A stretch of 64,000 nucleotides of DNA. Origin: Psychroserpens jangbogonensis (GTDB lineage: Bacteria; Bacteroidota; Bacteroidia; Flavobacteriales; Flavobacteriaceae). Below, piece by piece: positions 38,707-47,830 of the stretch; the stretch's first letter is position 1, and each line of letters begins with the position of its first letter. The notes below the pieces were generated by a model. The model saw only the letters and a program-made list of their open reading frames with translations. It was not told the DNA's origin and ran no database searches. The stretch covers positions 339,539 through 403,538 of the forward strand of contig NZ_JSWG01000001.1 in NCBI RefSeq assembly GCF_000797465.1. The letters run 5' to 3'. The position numbers and the translations under genes were made by a program.

Positions 38707-41700
38707 TTAGTCTTGCCTTAAAAGCGCCTTAATTTCTTCAATTTCTAGCCTAATAGTCTTTAACTCTTCTTTTTGAGCTTCTATAATGTCTTGTTGCTCT
38801 TGCATTGCCTTTACAAGTGGCACAACAAACTCTGAATAGCGTAAAGCATAAGTGCCATCACTATTGTAAGGCTTAACAATTCCATGAAAATCGAAACCAA
38901 CTTCATTGGCTGCAGCTTCTACTTCTTGAGCAATAAAACCAGTTTGTACTTCTAGTGCTTTCAACTTTTCAGCATCTTTTAGACGTAAACTATCTGGTGT
39001 TTTCTCAAAACGAGCAATGGCATTCATATCTAAGTTATAACTTACAGGACGTAGTTTTTTTATAAAATCTAAACCTGCAATATCTTCTTTAATGTTGGTT
39101 TTTAATCGTCCATCTGAAAAATTAGACCAATTAGCAGAGCCACCAATTACAGAAACACTTGCATTACCTAATCTTACTTGATTAGGCGAGTTCGGTTCTG
39201 CATCATAACCCAATGCTGTAATGTTGTCGAATACTGCATTTGATGAAGCCGCTGAAACACCTATAGCTGTATTAGTATCTACAGCTGTACAATTTGATAA
39301 AGCACTTGAACCAATTGCTACGTTATAATCTCCAGTAATATTATTTTGTAATGCTTTAAAACCTATAGCAACATTAGTATTACCAGAGTTATTATAAAAC
39401 ATAGATTGATAACCAATGGATACATTATTACTACCACTAGTGTTAGTTACTAAGGTACGATTCCCGACAGCAGTATTGCCAGTACCAGATGCATTATTAA
39501 AGAGTGAAACATAGCCAACTGCTGTATTTGAGCTACTTGTATTTAGTTCCAACGCTTTATATCCTACTGCTGTATTTTCACTTCCTATGGAAACTGTAGT
39601 AAGTGAATTATATCCTACCGCAGTATTCTTGTTATCTGAACTATTATCATTTGCTCCTGCTGCAATACCTAAAAAAATAGAGGACCCATTATTTGTGCCA
39701 TCATCATCCGATTTACCATCGCTTAAATCATTGATCTTTTGAACACTACTTACTGAAACCCAACTTGTAGTACTGTTTTTCCAATAATAAAAAGTATTGT
39801 CTGTAGTTAAAAACAAAAGCATTCCATTTTGATCTGCTGTTGGATTAATCGCAGGAAAAGCATCCACTCTAGGAATTAAAATTCCATCTGTATTTGAAGG
39901 TATTGCACTATTGGTTGCTTCAATATCCAACAAAGCAGTCGGAGAAATATCATTAATACCTACTCTTCCATCTTTTAACCAAGTCATACGAATACCTTCA
40001 TTTCCCGCAAATGTTCTAGACCATAAATACAGCTTATCAGGACTCCCATCATACTCAAACTCAAAACCATAATCACCACTTCCTCCACTTTCAAATAATT
40101 TTAAAGAAGATTTATTTCCGAAGGGAGTTTTTACAGTAATACTTGCATCTGCAGATTTTTCTACTTCAAGATCTCCGTTTACTCTCAATAAATCATTATC
40201 AAATTCTCCGTAGATTAAAGGAGTCGTCGTGAGAGAGCTTTCAATATGTAATCTATTGCTATTGGCTTCCCAATAACCTGCATAAGCTCCTAAAAACACA
40301 TTATTACTTGCGTTATTAAGAGCACCTGCAGCATGTCCAACAGCAACATTATAATGGGAATCAATATTATTACTTAACGCATTAAATCCAACTGCCGTAT
40401 TACCTCTCCCACTTAAATTACCTTGCATAGATGAAGCTCCAATAGCTGTATTAAAATATCCTGTGGTATTATTTTTCATTGAAAAATAACCAATACCAAC
40501 ATTTTTATTATTAGTCTGGTCATCATTTAAACCTGCATCTACTCCTAAGAATATAGAGGAACCATCATCTGTACCATCGTCATCAGATTTTCCATCTGTT
40601 AAATCATTAATTGATTGAGAACCACTTGTATTTATTGAAATCCAACTTGTGGTACTGTTTCTCCAAAAATAAAAGGTGTTATCTGTGGTTAAAAAGGCAA
40701 GCATCCCGTTTTGGTCTGCTGTTGGGTTTGAGGCAGGAAAAGTATCAATTCTAGGAATTAAAATTCCATCTGTATTTGTAGGTGTTGCACTATTAGTTGC
40801 TTCAATATCTAACAAAGCCATTGGAAAAATATCATTAATACCTACTTTTCCATTCTTTAACCATGTCATACGTATGCCTTCATTTCCAGCAAAAGTTCTT
40901 GACCATAGGTGAAACTTATCTGAATCCCCATCATACTGAAACTCAAAACCATAATCTCCACTACCACCACTTTCAAATAATTTTAAAGAAGATGTCTCTC
41001 CAAAAGGCGTTTTTACTGTGATATTAGCATCTGTAGTTTTTTCAACTTCAAAATCACCGTTAACTCGTAATAAATCATTATCAAACTCTCCATAGATTAA
41101 GGGAGTCGCTGAACTAGAATTTTCTATATACAATCGATTACTATTACCTTCGGAATAACCAGCTTGATAACCAACAAAAACACTACCTTCTTTACTGTCA
41201 TAATTTAATGCTCCAGTTTCAGAACCTAAAAACACGTTATTACTCCCGTTTGTGTATTTTCCGGCATTATATCCAACTGCTGTATTATTATTAGCATCAT
41301 AATTATCAATCAAACTATTTCCACCTATTGCAACATTATTACTTCCAGATTCATTAAAATACATGGAATATAAACCAAAAGATGAATTATTGGAACCAGA
41401 TATATTCTCTTTCATTGTTTCAAATCCTATTCCAACATTTCCGTTATTTGTTCCATCATCATTTAGACCTGCATCTTTTCCTAAAAATATTGAGGAGCCG
41501 TTATCTGTTCCATCGTTATCAGATTTTCCATCTATTAAATCATCAATCTTCTCAATCGTAGTTCCTGAAAACGGTTTCCATGACGTGGTTATATTATCCC
41601 AATAATAAAAACCTTTTGTTACGCTTCCAGTTCCTGTAGCAAACACCAAAATACCATCTTGAGCTGCTGTTGGGTTAACCGAAGGATATTCATCAATTTT

Positions 41701-41844
41701 AGGGATCAAAATACCATCTGTATTTGCTGGTGTTGCCTGATTAGACGATTGTATATCTAATGATGCATTAGGCGAAGTGGTATTAATACCTACTTGACTA
41801 AAACATATTAATGGCAAAAAAAACAATAGGATTAAAGCTCTCAT
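38707..41844 (-). CDS. Trimeric surface protein with S74 intramolecular chaperone
   Basis: A 1045-residue exported protein: signal peptide ending CFSQ, then three tandem units starting near residues 27, 341 and 638. Each begins with SLDI/LLDIEATN...ATPTNTDGILIPR, followed by a hydrophobic strand (FYYW..STTSW), the sequence INDLxDGKSDxDGT, and head-type repeats with TAVGY/VAIG/VFLG as in trimeric autotransporter adhesins. The C-terminus is a peptidase S74 chaperone (NWSNFSDGRLKTNIKEDIAGLDFIKKLRPVSYNLD) with a coiled-coil tail to the end. Such domains drive trimerisation and then self-cleave. Probably a long surface fibre; no T9SS domain seen. Start overlaps the LamG gene stop by 1 nt. Confidence 0.85.
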   Translation of the reverse strand: MRALILLFFLPLICFSQVGINTTSPNASLDIQSSNQATPANTDGILIPKIDEYPSVNPTAAQDGILVFATGTGSVTKGFYYWDNITTSWKPFSGTTIEKIDDLIDGKSDNDGTDNGSSIFLGKDAGLNDDGTNNGNVGIGFETMKENISGSNNSSFGLYSMYFNESGSNNVAIGGNSLIDNYDANNNTAVGYNAGKYTNGSNNVFLGSETGALNYDSKEGSVFVGYQAGYSEGNSNRLYIENSSSATPLIYGEFDNDLLRVNGDFEVEKTTDANITVKTPFGETSSLKLFESGGSGDYGFEFQYDGDSDKFHLWSRTFAGNEGIRMTWLKNGKVGINDIFPMALLDIEATNSATPTNTDGILIPRIDTFPASNPTADQNGMLAFLTTDNTFYFWRNSTTSWISINTSGSQSINDLTDGKSDDDGTDDGSSIFLGVDAGLNDDQTNNKNVGIGYFSMKNNTTGYFNTAIGASSMQGNLSGRGNTAVGFNALSNNIDSHYNVAVGHAAGALNNASNNVFLGAYAGYWEANSNRLHIESSLTTTPLIYGEFDNDLLRVNGDLEVEKSADASITVKTPFGNKSSLKLFESGGSGDYGFEFEYDGSPDKLYLWSRTFAGNEGIRMTWLKDGRVGINDISPTALLDIEATNSAIPSNTDGILIPRVDAFPAINPTADQNGMLLFLTTDNTFYYWKNSTTSWVSVSSVQKINDLSDGKSDDDGTNNGSSIFLGIAAGANDNSSDNKNTAVGYNSLTTVSIGSENTAVGYKALELNTSSSNTAVGYVSLFNNASGTGNTAVGNRTLVTNTSGSNNVSIGYQSMFYNNSGNTNVAIGFKALQNNITGDYNVAIGSSALSNCTAVDTNTAIGVSAASSNAVFDNITALGYDAEPNSPNQVRLGNASVSVIGGSANWSNFSDGRLKTNIKEDIAGLDFIKKLRPVSYNLDMNAIARFEKTPDSLRLKDAEKLKALEVQTGFIAQEVEAAANEVGFDFHGIVKPYNSDGTYALRYSEFVVPLVKAMQEQQDIIEAQKEELKTIRLEIEEIKALLRQD

Positions 41845-42875
41845 TACTTCTTAAGTATTTGACCAGATTTTAAAATTGAATTATGACTGCTAATTGTGTA
41901 CAAATACATTCCGTGAAACAACATAGAAACATCTAAATTGGTTTCTATAAGCAATTCTAAATTGCTAACAACAACTCTTCCTGTTAAGTCAATTACTGAA
42001 AGCCTTAAATCTTGATGATTATTGAGTAATTGCTCATCAATTTTAAATGTAACACTGTTCATTGCGGGATTAGGAAATGGAGTAATCTTTTCTACAAGAC
42101 TGAAATCATTTATACTCAAACCATCAGAACATTTTCCTAAAGCACCTGCATTATAAATACCTTGTATTTCGGCTTCAGATAAAGCACGATTATAAACGCC
42201 TACCTCATCAACTTCACCTGCAAAAAAATAACTATAATCATTTGCCGAAGTTGTAGGATTATGGTATTGAGCTCCAATGGTTAAAGGTAATCCTACTGAG
42301 ATTTCAGGAGAATCCGTGAAACTTTCCCAACCAAACTCAAAACCATCAGCATAAAGAATATGCATGTTTCCTTGTCGTACATAGGCATAATGATGCCATT
42401 GCCAATCTTCAAAAGTTGGTCCTAGTTTTTCTATATATACACCTGAAGAATCTTTAAATAAAAATTTTGCAGTAGCATTTTCAAAACGCATCAAAAATAC
42501 TGCAGGTTCATTATTTGGAACATCACCTGCACCTTTACAAATTACAGTTTGTATTTCGTTATCAAACCCAGTTTGTCTCACCCATAACTCTACTGTAACA
42601 TCTCCAGACAAATCTAAATCAGCACTATGAGGTACAACGACTACATCGTCTATACCATCAAATTGAAAAGCAATATTTACTACGCCAGAAACATAACTAA
42701 CACCATTCTGTTCCATGCCGTTATTATTACTATAAAGATCATTTGCATTATTTTCGGCTTGCCACCAGCTTACCATATCAGCAGGAGGTGCTGTACATTG
42801 TCCTAATACATTTACGCTATAAAGCAACAGACTGTACATTAATATTACTACCGAAAAAAAGTTTTGCGTTTTCAT
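41844..42875 (-). CDS. LamG-domain T9SS secreted protein
   Basis: A 343-residue secreted protein. A signal peptide of about 25 residues is followed by a LamG/concanavalin-like jelly roll (about 30-245: MVSWWQAENNANDLYSNNNG, AFQFDGIDDVVVVPHSADLDL, FAGEVDEVGVYNRALSEAEIQGIYNAG) and a type A T9SS sorting domain (about 265-343: ITPFPNPAMNSVTFKID to GQILKK). LamG domains bind carbohydrates or proteins. It is directly upstream of the S74 gene and translationally coupled to it. The two may form one surface system, perhaps adhesion, but this is inferred from order only. Confidence 0.9.
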   Translation of the reverse strand: MKTQNFFSVVILMYSLLLYSVNVLGQCTAPPADMVSWWQAENNANDLYSNNNGMEQNGVSYVSGVVNIAFQFDGIDDVVVVPHSADLDLSGDVTVELWVRQTGFDNEIQTVICKGAGDVPNNEPAVFLMRFENATAKFLFKDSSGVYIEKLGPTFEDWQWHHYAYVRQGNMHILYADGFEFGWESFTDSPEISVGLPLTIGAQYHNPTTSANDYSYFFAGEVDEVGVYNRALSEAEIQGIYNAGALGKCSDGLSINDFSLVEKITPFPNPAMNSVTFKIDEQLLNNHQDLRLSVIDLTGRVVVSNLELLIETNLDVSMLFHGMYLYTISSHNSILKSGQILKK

Positions 42876-42982
42876 TTTTAAATACTTTTAAATTAACTAG
42901 TTGCAAGTTAAGTTGAGCATCTAAAAAAAAAGTAAGGGCATTCCTTGATATATTAAAAATCAGGGAATACCCTTAGATATTC
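42876..42982. repeat. 107-bp intergenic repeat, copy A
   Basis: Identical to 43607-43713 except for four substitutions by my reading. On the minus strand the copy runs from a hairpin terminator (42922-42974) through TAACTTGC, a -7-like box, to the leader just before the LamG gene start. It is thus a terminator plus leader cassette. Confidence 0.8.
42922..42974 (-). terminator. Terminator of the 202-aa outer-membrane protein gene
   Basis: Minus strand: AAGGGTATTCCCTGAT pairs with ATCAAGGAATGCCCTT around a short loop, with mismatches at two positions, followed by an uninterrupted T9 after AC. Confidence 0.75.
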
Positions 42983-42997
42983 ATTCTATGTGATTAT

Positions 42998-43606
42998 TTA
43001 CTTTCCGAAATTATAAGCAACACCAAACTGAATATTATTGATTTTTATGTAGTTATCGCTATCTCCATCTTCAAGTAAATTGGTTAGTCCCCAATCATAT
43101 CGTCCTTCCAAAGAAAACTTATCTGAAATATTATAGGACAAGCCAAAATCTATTGCAAGATTGAACGCCTTAGTGTTTTGAGAAGGGTCTAATAAAAAGC
43201 CGAAATTTGGTCCAGCAACAGCACTAAGATTATCAACTATATTATACTTTAATAGTACTGGCATTTGTATTTGGTTAAAGTCTTTTACGACTACAAACCT
43301 TACCTCTGGCAATAACTCTAATGACTCTGACAATGAAATATCACTAAGCGCTAAGCCCAAATAAAAACCAGTTTCATTACTTGTGCTTTCAATTGTTTTC
43401 GATGACGATGACAGCGCTTCATCACTAAAAGCGTTTCTAGTAACAACTGGGTCTGTTGGATCACCATCTGTTGGTGGATCAATTTCACCATCTACTTTAA
43501 ATTTAACTTGCATTAAATTCACTCCTCCCGTTATTTTAATTGTTTGACTATAAGCAATTGTTGACATTAAAACTATTGCTAATACTGTGTTTACTACATT
43601 TTTCAT
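42998..43606 (-). CDS. Outer-membrane beta-barrel protein (porin-like)
   Basis: A 202-residue exported protein, signal peptide ending AYSQ. A barrel-type beginning (TIKITGGVNLMQVKF) is followed by a loop rich in Asp/Pro/Thr (about 38-70). Then strands: FYLGLALSDISL, LELLPEVRFVVV, MPVLLKYNIVDNLSAVAGPNFGFLL, LAIDFGLSYNISDKFSLEGRYDWGL, IQFGVAYNFGK, ending in an aromatic-rich strand. Matches the outer-membrane beta-barrel family (PF13568-type). Its upstream leader is duplicated before the LamG gene. Function unknown. Confidence 0.75.
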   Translation of the reverse strand: MKNVVNTVLAIVLMSTIAYSQTIKITGGVNLMQVKFKVDGEIDPPTDGDPTDPVVTRNAFSDEALSSSSKTIESTSNETGFYLGLALSDISLSESLELLPEVRFVVVKDFNQIQMPVLLKYNIVDNLSAVAGPNFGFLLDPSQNTKAFNLAIDFGLSYNISDKFSLEGRYDWGLTNLLEDGDSDNYIKINNIQFGVAYNFGK

Positions 43607-43713
43607 TTTTAAATCCTTTTAAATTAACTAGTTGCAAGTTAAATTGAGCATCTAAAAAAAAAGTAAGGGCATTCCTTGATTTATTAAAAATCAAGGAATA
43701 CCCTTAGATATTC
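43607..43713. repeat. 107-bp intergenic repeat, copy B
   Basis: Twin of 42876-42982. It sits between tpiA and the outer-membrane gene and consists of the tpiA terminator (43654-43705) plus the leader of the next gene. The identity is far higher than expected for unrelated intergenic DNA, so it is a recent duplication. Confidence 0.8.
43654..43705 (-). terminator. Terminator of tpiA
   Basis: Minus strand: AAGGGTATTCCTTGAT pairs with ATCAAGGAATGCCCTT around a short loop, then AC and a T-run. It lies 28 nt after the tpiA stop. Confidence 0.8.
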
Positions 43714-43732
43714 GATAAGAAATCTTGTCTAA

Positions 43733-44482
43733 CTAAAATGCATTCACAATCGCATAGAAATCTTCAGCTTTTAAAGCTGCACCACCAATTAATCCACCAT
43801 CTACATCTGGCTTAGAGAAAATCTCTTTTGCGTTTCCTGGTTTTACACTTCCTCCATAAAGAATCGTCATGTCATCAGCAATTGTATGACCATATTTGCT
43901 TTCTAAAGTTTTTCTAATAAAAGCATGCATGTCTTGTGCTTGCTCTGGACTTGCTGTTTCACCTGTACCAATTGCCCAAACAGGCTCATAAGCTAAAACA
44001 ATATTTTTATAAGCTGAAGCGTCTAAATGAAATAGCGCTTTCTTTATTTGGCTTTCAACGACAGCTTCTTCGTTTCCAGATTTACGATCTGAAAGTTCCT
44101 CTCCAAAACAGAAAACAATACGCATATCATGTTCTAAAGCTGCATCTACTTTTTGTGCTAAAGATTCATCTGTTTCATTGAAATATGCACGACGCTCACT
44201 ATGTCCTAAAATAACGGTTTGTATTCCGATACTTTTTAGCATCGATGCACTCACCTCTCCTGTATAAGCTCCGTTTTCTGCAAAGTGCATATTTTGAGCA
44301 ACCACTTCAATATCATCTTGTCTTGTTGATTGAAAGGCATGCCACAAGTTTGTAAATGTTGGCGCAATCATGACCTCAGCATTTGAAGTTTTAGTTTGCT
44401 GTTTTAATTCTGAAATTAGAGTTTCTGTTTGAATTAAACCATTATTCATTTTCCAGTTTCCTGCTACGATATTTTTTCTCAT
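43733..44482 (-). CDS. tpiA: Triosephosphate isomerase
   Basis: Interconverts dihydroxyacetone phosphate and glyceraldehyde 3-phosphate. 249 residues, normal length. Catalytic residues Lys11 (NWKMN), His94 (ILGHSERRAYF) and Glu166 (LAYEPVWAIGTG) are present, and the phosphate loop GGSVKPGNAKE near the end. Start ATG 44482. Followed by the repeat cassette and the outer-membrane gene; preceded by a TlpA-like lipoprotein gene. Confidence 0.98.
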   Translation of the reverse strand: MRKNIVAGNWKMNNGLIQTETLISELKQQTKTSNAEVMIAPTFTNLWHAFQSTRQDDIEVVAQNMHFAENGAYTGEVSASMLKSIGIQTVILGHSERRAYFNETDESLAQKVDAALEHDMRIVFCFGEELSDRKSGNEEAVVESQIKKALFHLDASAYKNIVLAYEPVWAIGTGETASPEQAQDMHAFIRKTLESKYGHTIADDMTILYGGSVKPGNAKEIFSKPDVDGGLIGGAALKAEDFYAIVNAF

Positions 44483-44520
44483 GTCGTTGCCTGCTTAAGC
44501 AGGTATATTTTAAGTTATAC

Positions 44521-45009
44521 TTATTTTAATGTTTGTCTGATTAAAGGATCATCAGCTTCAATTGCATCAAATAATTCGATATGTCCATCTGAATCGACTA
44601 TCATATATCGTGGAATCCAATCTATATCCACAAATTCTCCTAAAAGACCTTTTGTTCCTTTAGTCATGAAGTAATGCTCGCCTTCAATATTATACTTTTT
44701 GATTGTACGTTTCCATGTATCTAAATCCCTGTCAGCAGATAAAAACAGATATACAGCATTCGGTTTTTCGGCTTGTAAAGCCTCTAATTCAGGTAAGCCA
44801 ACTATACAATCTCTACACCAACTTGCCCAAACATCAATAACAATTTGTTTTCCTTTATGTGCAGATAAGATATCTTTAAATGCCACTGAATCACCTTTTA
44901 AACTGACATATTGTTCGTTTAAAACATCTTCTGAAAACTGAGTTCGAATCTCTTTTGAACAGCTTACAAATAAAAGACTACATATAAGAAAATAGGTTAT
45001 TGATTTCAT
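44521..45009 (-). CDS. TlpA-like thioredoxin-fold lipoprotein
   Basis: A 162-residue lipoprotein with lipobox FVSC (Cys17). Thioredoxin-like fold: IVIDVWASWCRDCIVGLPELEAL (CRDC active site near 65-68) and the cis-Pro in DIDWIPRYMIVD. Members act as periplasmic thiol oxidoreductases or cytochrome maturation helpers. It lies between tpiA and the DppB-like permease. Start ATG 45009. Confidence 0.88.
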   Translation of the reverse strand: MKSITYFLICSLLFVSCSKEIRTQFSEDVLNEQYVSLKGDSVAFKDILSAHKGKQIVIDVWASWCRDCIVGLPELEALQAEKPNAVYLFLSADRDLDTWKRTIKKYNIEGEHYFMTKGTKGLLGEFVDIDWIPRYMIVDSDGHIELFDAIEADDPLIRQTLK

Positions 45010-45014
45010 AGTGT

Positions 45015-46088
45015 TTATTCTAATTTCACTTTTGGATCAAGCCATCCATAAATGATATCTACAAAGATATTGATAATGATAAACAAAAGAGCAATAACTA
45101 GAACAGAACCCATAATAACAGGTAAATCTAAGGTGTTCAATGCATTTACGATTTCTTTTCCCAAACCATTCCAGCCAAAGATATATTCTACAAATACGGC
45201 TCCTGCCAACATTGAAGCAAACCATCCTGATATCGCAGTAACTACTGGATTTAAAGCGTTTTTTACGGCATGTCGTGTTATAATCTGAAACTCAGTTAAA
45301 CCCTTTGCTCTTGCCGTTCTAATATAATCTTGATTAAAAACTTCTAATAATGAGTTTCGCATTAACTGAATAACCACTGCCAAAGGACGAATACCTAAAA
45401 CAATTGCTGGCAAAATTAAATTCTTCCATTTGATATTCATTTTTTCGCCAAAATCATCAAGTTCATACAAACTCCCAGTCATTTCCAGGTTAGTATATTC
45501 ATGTAAGATGTATCCAAAAAACCAAGCAAATAAAATCGCACTAAAAAACGATGGTATACTCATACCAAGCGTACTAAATATTTGTATGGTTTTATCTAAC
45601 CATCTGTCTTTATATAAAGCAGAAATAATACCAAGAAAAATTCCTAAAATAATTGCGATAAATATTGCAGACACTGCAAGAACCGCAGTATTGGGTAACG
45701 TTTCTCCAATCACCTGAGATACTTTTTTTCCCTGTTTAGTAAAGGATTCTCTTAAATATGGAAATTTAAAAACGGTAGTTGTATTACCAATAGTAAACAA
45801 TTGACTTGCGCTATATTTTCCGTCTCTTAAATAGGTGTAGTTTTCAGAATTGGTAGAATGAAATGACAAAGGTGACACATCATTGAGGTAATACATATAT
45901 TGCGTTGAAATTGACTTATCAAAGCCATACTTAGCTCTTACAGCAGCAATTTGATCGCTATCTTCATTCTGACCTAGCATCATTTGTGCAGGATCTCCAG
46001 GTAACACATTAAATAAAAAGAAAATAACCGTTACCACTCCAAATAATGTGAGTATCGCGTAAAAGGTTTTATTTAGGATGTATCTAAT
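45015..46088 (-). CDS. ABC transporter permease, DppB/OppB type (non-ATG start)
   Basis: An inner-membrane peptide-type ABC permease with about six membrane helices and the EAA-type loop (QDYIRTARAKGLTEFQIITRHAVKNAL). In-frame codons continue upstream of the GTG at 46037 as IRYILNKTFYAILTLFGVV, the first membrane helix usual in DppB-like proteins, so the real start must be further out. No ATG, GTG or TTG exists there before the in-frame codons run into the preceding gene. ATT at 46088 or CTG at 46091 are the only candidates at the expected position. I annotate ATT 46088 (358 aa). The alternative is GTG 46037 (340 aa, truncated). No ATP-binding partner is encoded in this window. Confidence 0.75.
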   Translation of the reverse strand: MRYILNKTFYAILTLFGVVTVIFFLFNVLPGDPAQMMLGQNEDSDQIAAVRAKYGFDKSISTQYMYYLNDVSPLSFHSTNSENYTYLRDGKYSASQLFTIGNTTTVFKFPYLRESFTKQGKKVSQVIGETLPNTAVLAVSAIFIAIILGIFLGIISALYKDRWLDKTIQIFSTLGMSIPSFFSAILFAWFFGYILHEYTNLEMTGSLYELDDFGEKMNIKWKNLILPAIVLGIRPLAVVIQLMRNSLLEVFNQDYIRTARAKGLTEFQIITRHAVKNALNPVVTAISGWFASMLAGAVFVEYIFGWNGLGKEIVNALNTLDLPVIMGSVLVIALLFIIINIFVDIIYGWLDPKVKLE

Positions 46089-46108
46089 CAGATGGTATAT
46101 GTTAGTTG

Positions 46109-47203
46109 TTAAAACTCTAAATCATCAATATCGTTCCAATGTGCTTTTTGAGTTACTTTTCCTTTTTCAAAAACTACAACTCCAGGATTTGCACGAACAA
46201 TAGTTTTTAAAACTTTCTCATCACAGAGATAGAATTCAGCATCTAAGTCATAAGCGTCTTGAATTTCTTTTTTCTTATCTGTACCAGAAGCCGTTAAACC
46301 TATTACAGTATATCCTTTTTTCTTAGCTTCGTCAGCCATAGCTTTCATTTTCGCTAAGCCATCAGCTTCAGCTTTATCTAAATTGTAGGATACAATCATG
46401 ACTAATTTTTCAGTCTCTAAAAACTGCTGTGTTAAATCTTCATCTTCAGATTCTATAGAGAAATCTTGGATTTTAGGAACATCACCTTCTTGAACCGTTA
46501 TCGTTTCTACACCAATAATCTTATCGTAAGTTTTTGGACCACGACCCCGATCTGTAATTACATTTTCTTTGCCATCTAATGTATAAGTCCAATTATAATC
46601 TATAATAGCATCCTTAGCATCAGCCGGCAATTTCATGTTTTCCTGAAGGTTATCACCAATCTTATATGCTCTAAAATCAAACAATGGTAAATGCATCAAT
46701 ACATGGTATCCAAACCAAAGGCAAACGATAAAACTCAATAAAGCACTAACGGTTAGACCGAATTTACTTAACATGGGCTTTATATGTTTCTGACCAACAA
46801 ATAGAATCAGAATAAAAAACAATAAAATCAAATCTTTACCAAAGGATTGCCATGGTGTCAATTTTAAGAAATCGCCAAAACATCCACAATCTTTCACCTT
46901 ATCAAAATAGGCTGCATAGAAGGTTAAAAATGTGAAGAATACAATCATTCCCAATAAACTCCAAACTGTAAATTTTGGTTTATAACCTATCAATAAAAAC
47001 ACACCCAAAATCACTTCAAAAACAACAACAAATATTGAAAGTCCTAAAGCATATGGTATAAATACCGGAAGATCTAGAACGTCGTAACTAAAATATTCTT
47101 GAAGCTTATATGAAAATCCTAATGGATCATTCAGTTTAATAAATCCTGAAAAAATAAAAAGTGCTCCGACAAAAATTCGGCTAATATTTACGATAAACTT
47201 CAT
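46109..47203 (-). CDS. DoxX-like membrane protein with thioredoxin-fold C-terminus (BT_3928 family)
   Basis: A 364-residue inner-membrane protein. Four to five helices (about 5-185) form a MauE/DoxX-like unit with the redox motif KDCGCFGDF (about 104-112). A C-terminal thioredoxin-like domain (about 250-364: KLVMIVSYNLDKAEADGLAKM, FYLCDEKVLKTIVRANPGVVVFEKGKV) follows. This matches the BT_3928 family conserved in Bacteroidota, of unknown function but with a disulfide-transfer look. It lies between the DUF1599 gene and the DppB-like gene. Confidence 0.88.
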   Translation of the reverse strand: MKFIVNISRIFVGALFIFSGFIKLNDPLGFSYKLQEYFSYDVLDLPVFIPYALGLSIFVVVFEVILGVFLLIGYKPKFTVWSLLGMIVFFTFLTFYAAYFDKVKDCGCFGDFLKLTPWQSFGKDLILLFFILILFVGQKHIKPMLSKFGLTVSALLSFIVCLWFGYHVLMHLPLFDFRAYKIGDNLQENMKLPADAKDAIIDYNWTYTLDGKENVITDRGRGPKTYDKIIGVETITVQEGDVPKIQDFSIESEDEDLTQQFLETEKLVMIVSYNLDKAEADGLAKMKAMADEAKKKGYTVIGLTASGTDKKKEIQDAYDLDAEFYLCDEKVLKTIVRANPGVVVFEKGKVTQKAHWNDIDDLEF

Positions 47204-47220
47204 AAACTTCGTTTTGATTA

Positions 47221-47757
47221 TTATTCACTTAAATGAATCATTGCAAACACCGAGTAATTAATCATATCTTGGTAATTGGCATCGATACCTTCACTTACTA
47301 TTGTTTGTCCTGCATTGTCTTCAATTTGCTTTACACGCAGTAATTTTTGTATAATTAAATCGGTTAAACTACTCACTCTCATATCTCTCCAAGCCTCACC
47401 ATAATCATGATTTTTATCCATCATTAACTGTTTGGTAATTGCAATTTTATCATCATAAAGCACTGTTGCTTCATCTACAGATAAATCTGGTTGTTCAACC
47501 ACACCTTTGTCTAATTGAACTAAAGCCATAGTGCAATAATTGATAATCCCGATAAATTCACTTACTTCACCTTCGTCAACCTTACGAACGCTATTTTGTT
47601 GTAATCCTCTTATGCGTTGCGCTTTGATAAAAATCTGATCTGTTAACGATGGTAATCTTAAAATGCGCCATGCACTTCCGTAATCTTTCATTTTGTTAAT
47701 GAAAAGACTTCTGCATTGCGTGATGACATCATCATATTGTTTTGAAGTATCTTGCAT
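47221..47757 (-). CDS. DUF1599 domain protein (MazG-like fold, two repeats)
   Basis: A 178-residue soluble protein made of two similar halves: KMKDYGSAWRILRLPSLTDQIFIKAQRIRGLQ (about 18-50) and DKNHDYGEAWRDMRVSSLTDLIIQKLLRVKQIE (about 113-145). The DYGxAW...SLTD pattern is that of DUF1599, thought to be nucleotide-pyrophosphohydrolase related. It is divergent from folP, an arrangement common in flavobacteria. Function unproven. Confidence 0.88.
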   Translation of the reverse strand: MQDTSKQYDDVITQCRSLFINKMKDYGSAWRILRLPSLTDQIFIKAQRIRGLQQNSVRKVDEGEVSEFIGIINYCTMALVQLDKGVVEQPDLSVDEATVLYDDKIAITKQLMMDKNHDYGEAWRDMRVSSLTDLIIQKLLRVKQIEDNAGQTIVSEGIDANYQDMINYSVFAMIHLSE

Positions 47758-47830
47758 TTAAAACATTTAATTTTCCGTAAATTTCGCATAAATTAATCAG
47801 ATTTAAAAACTTTAACGATACTATATAGTT

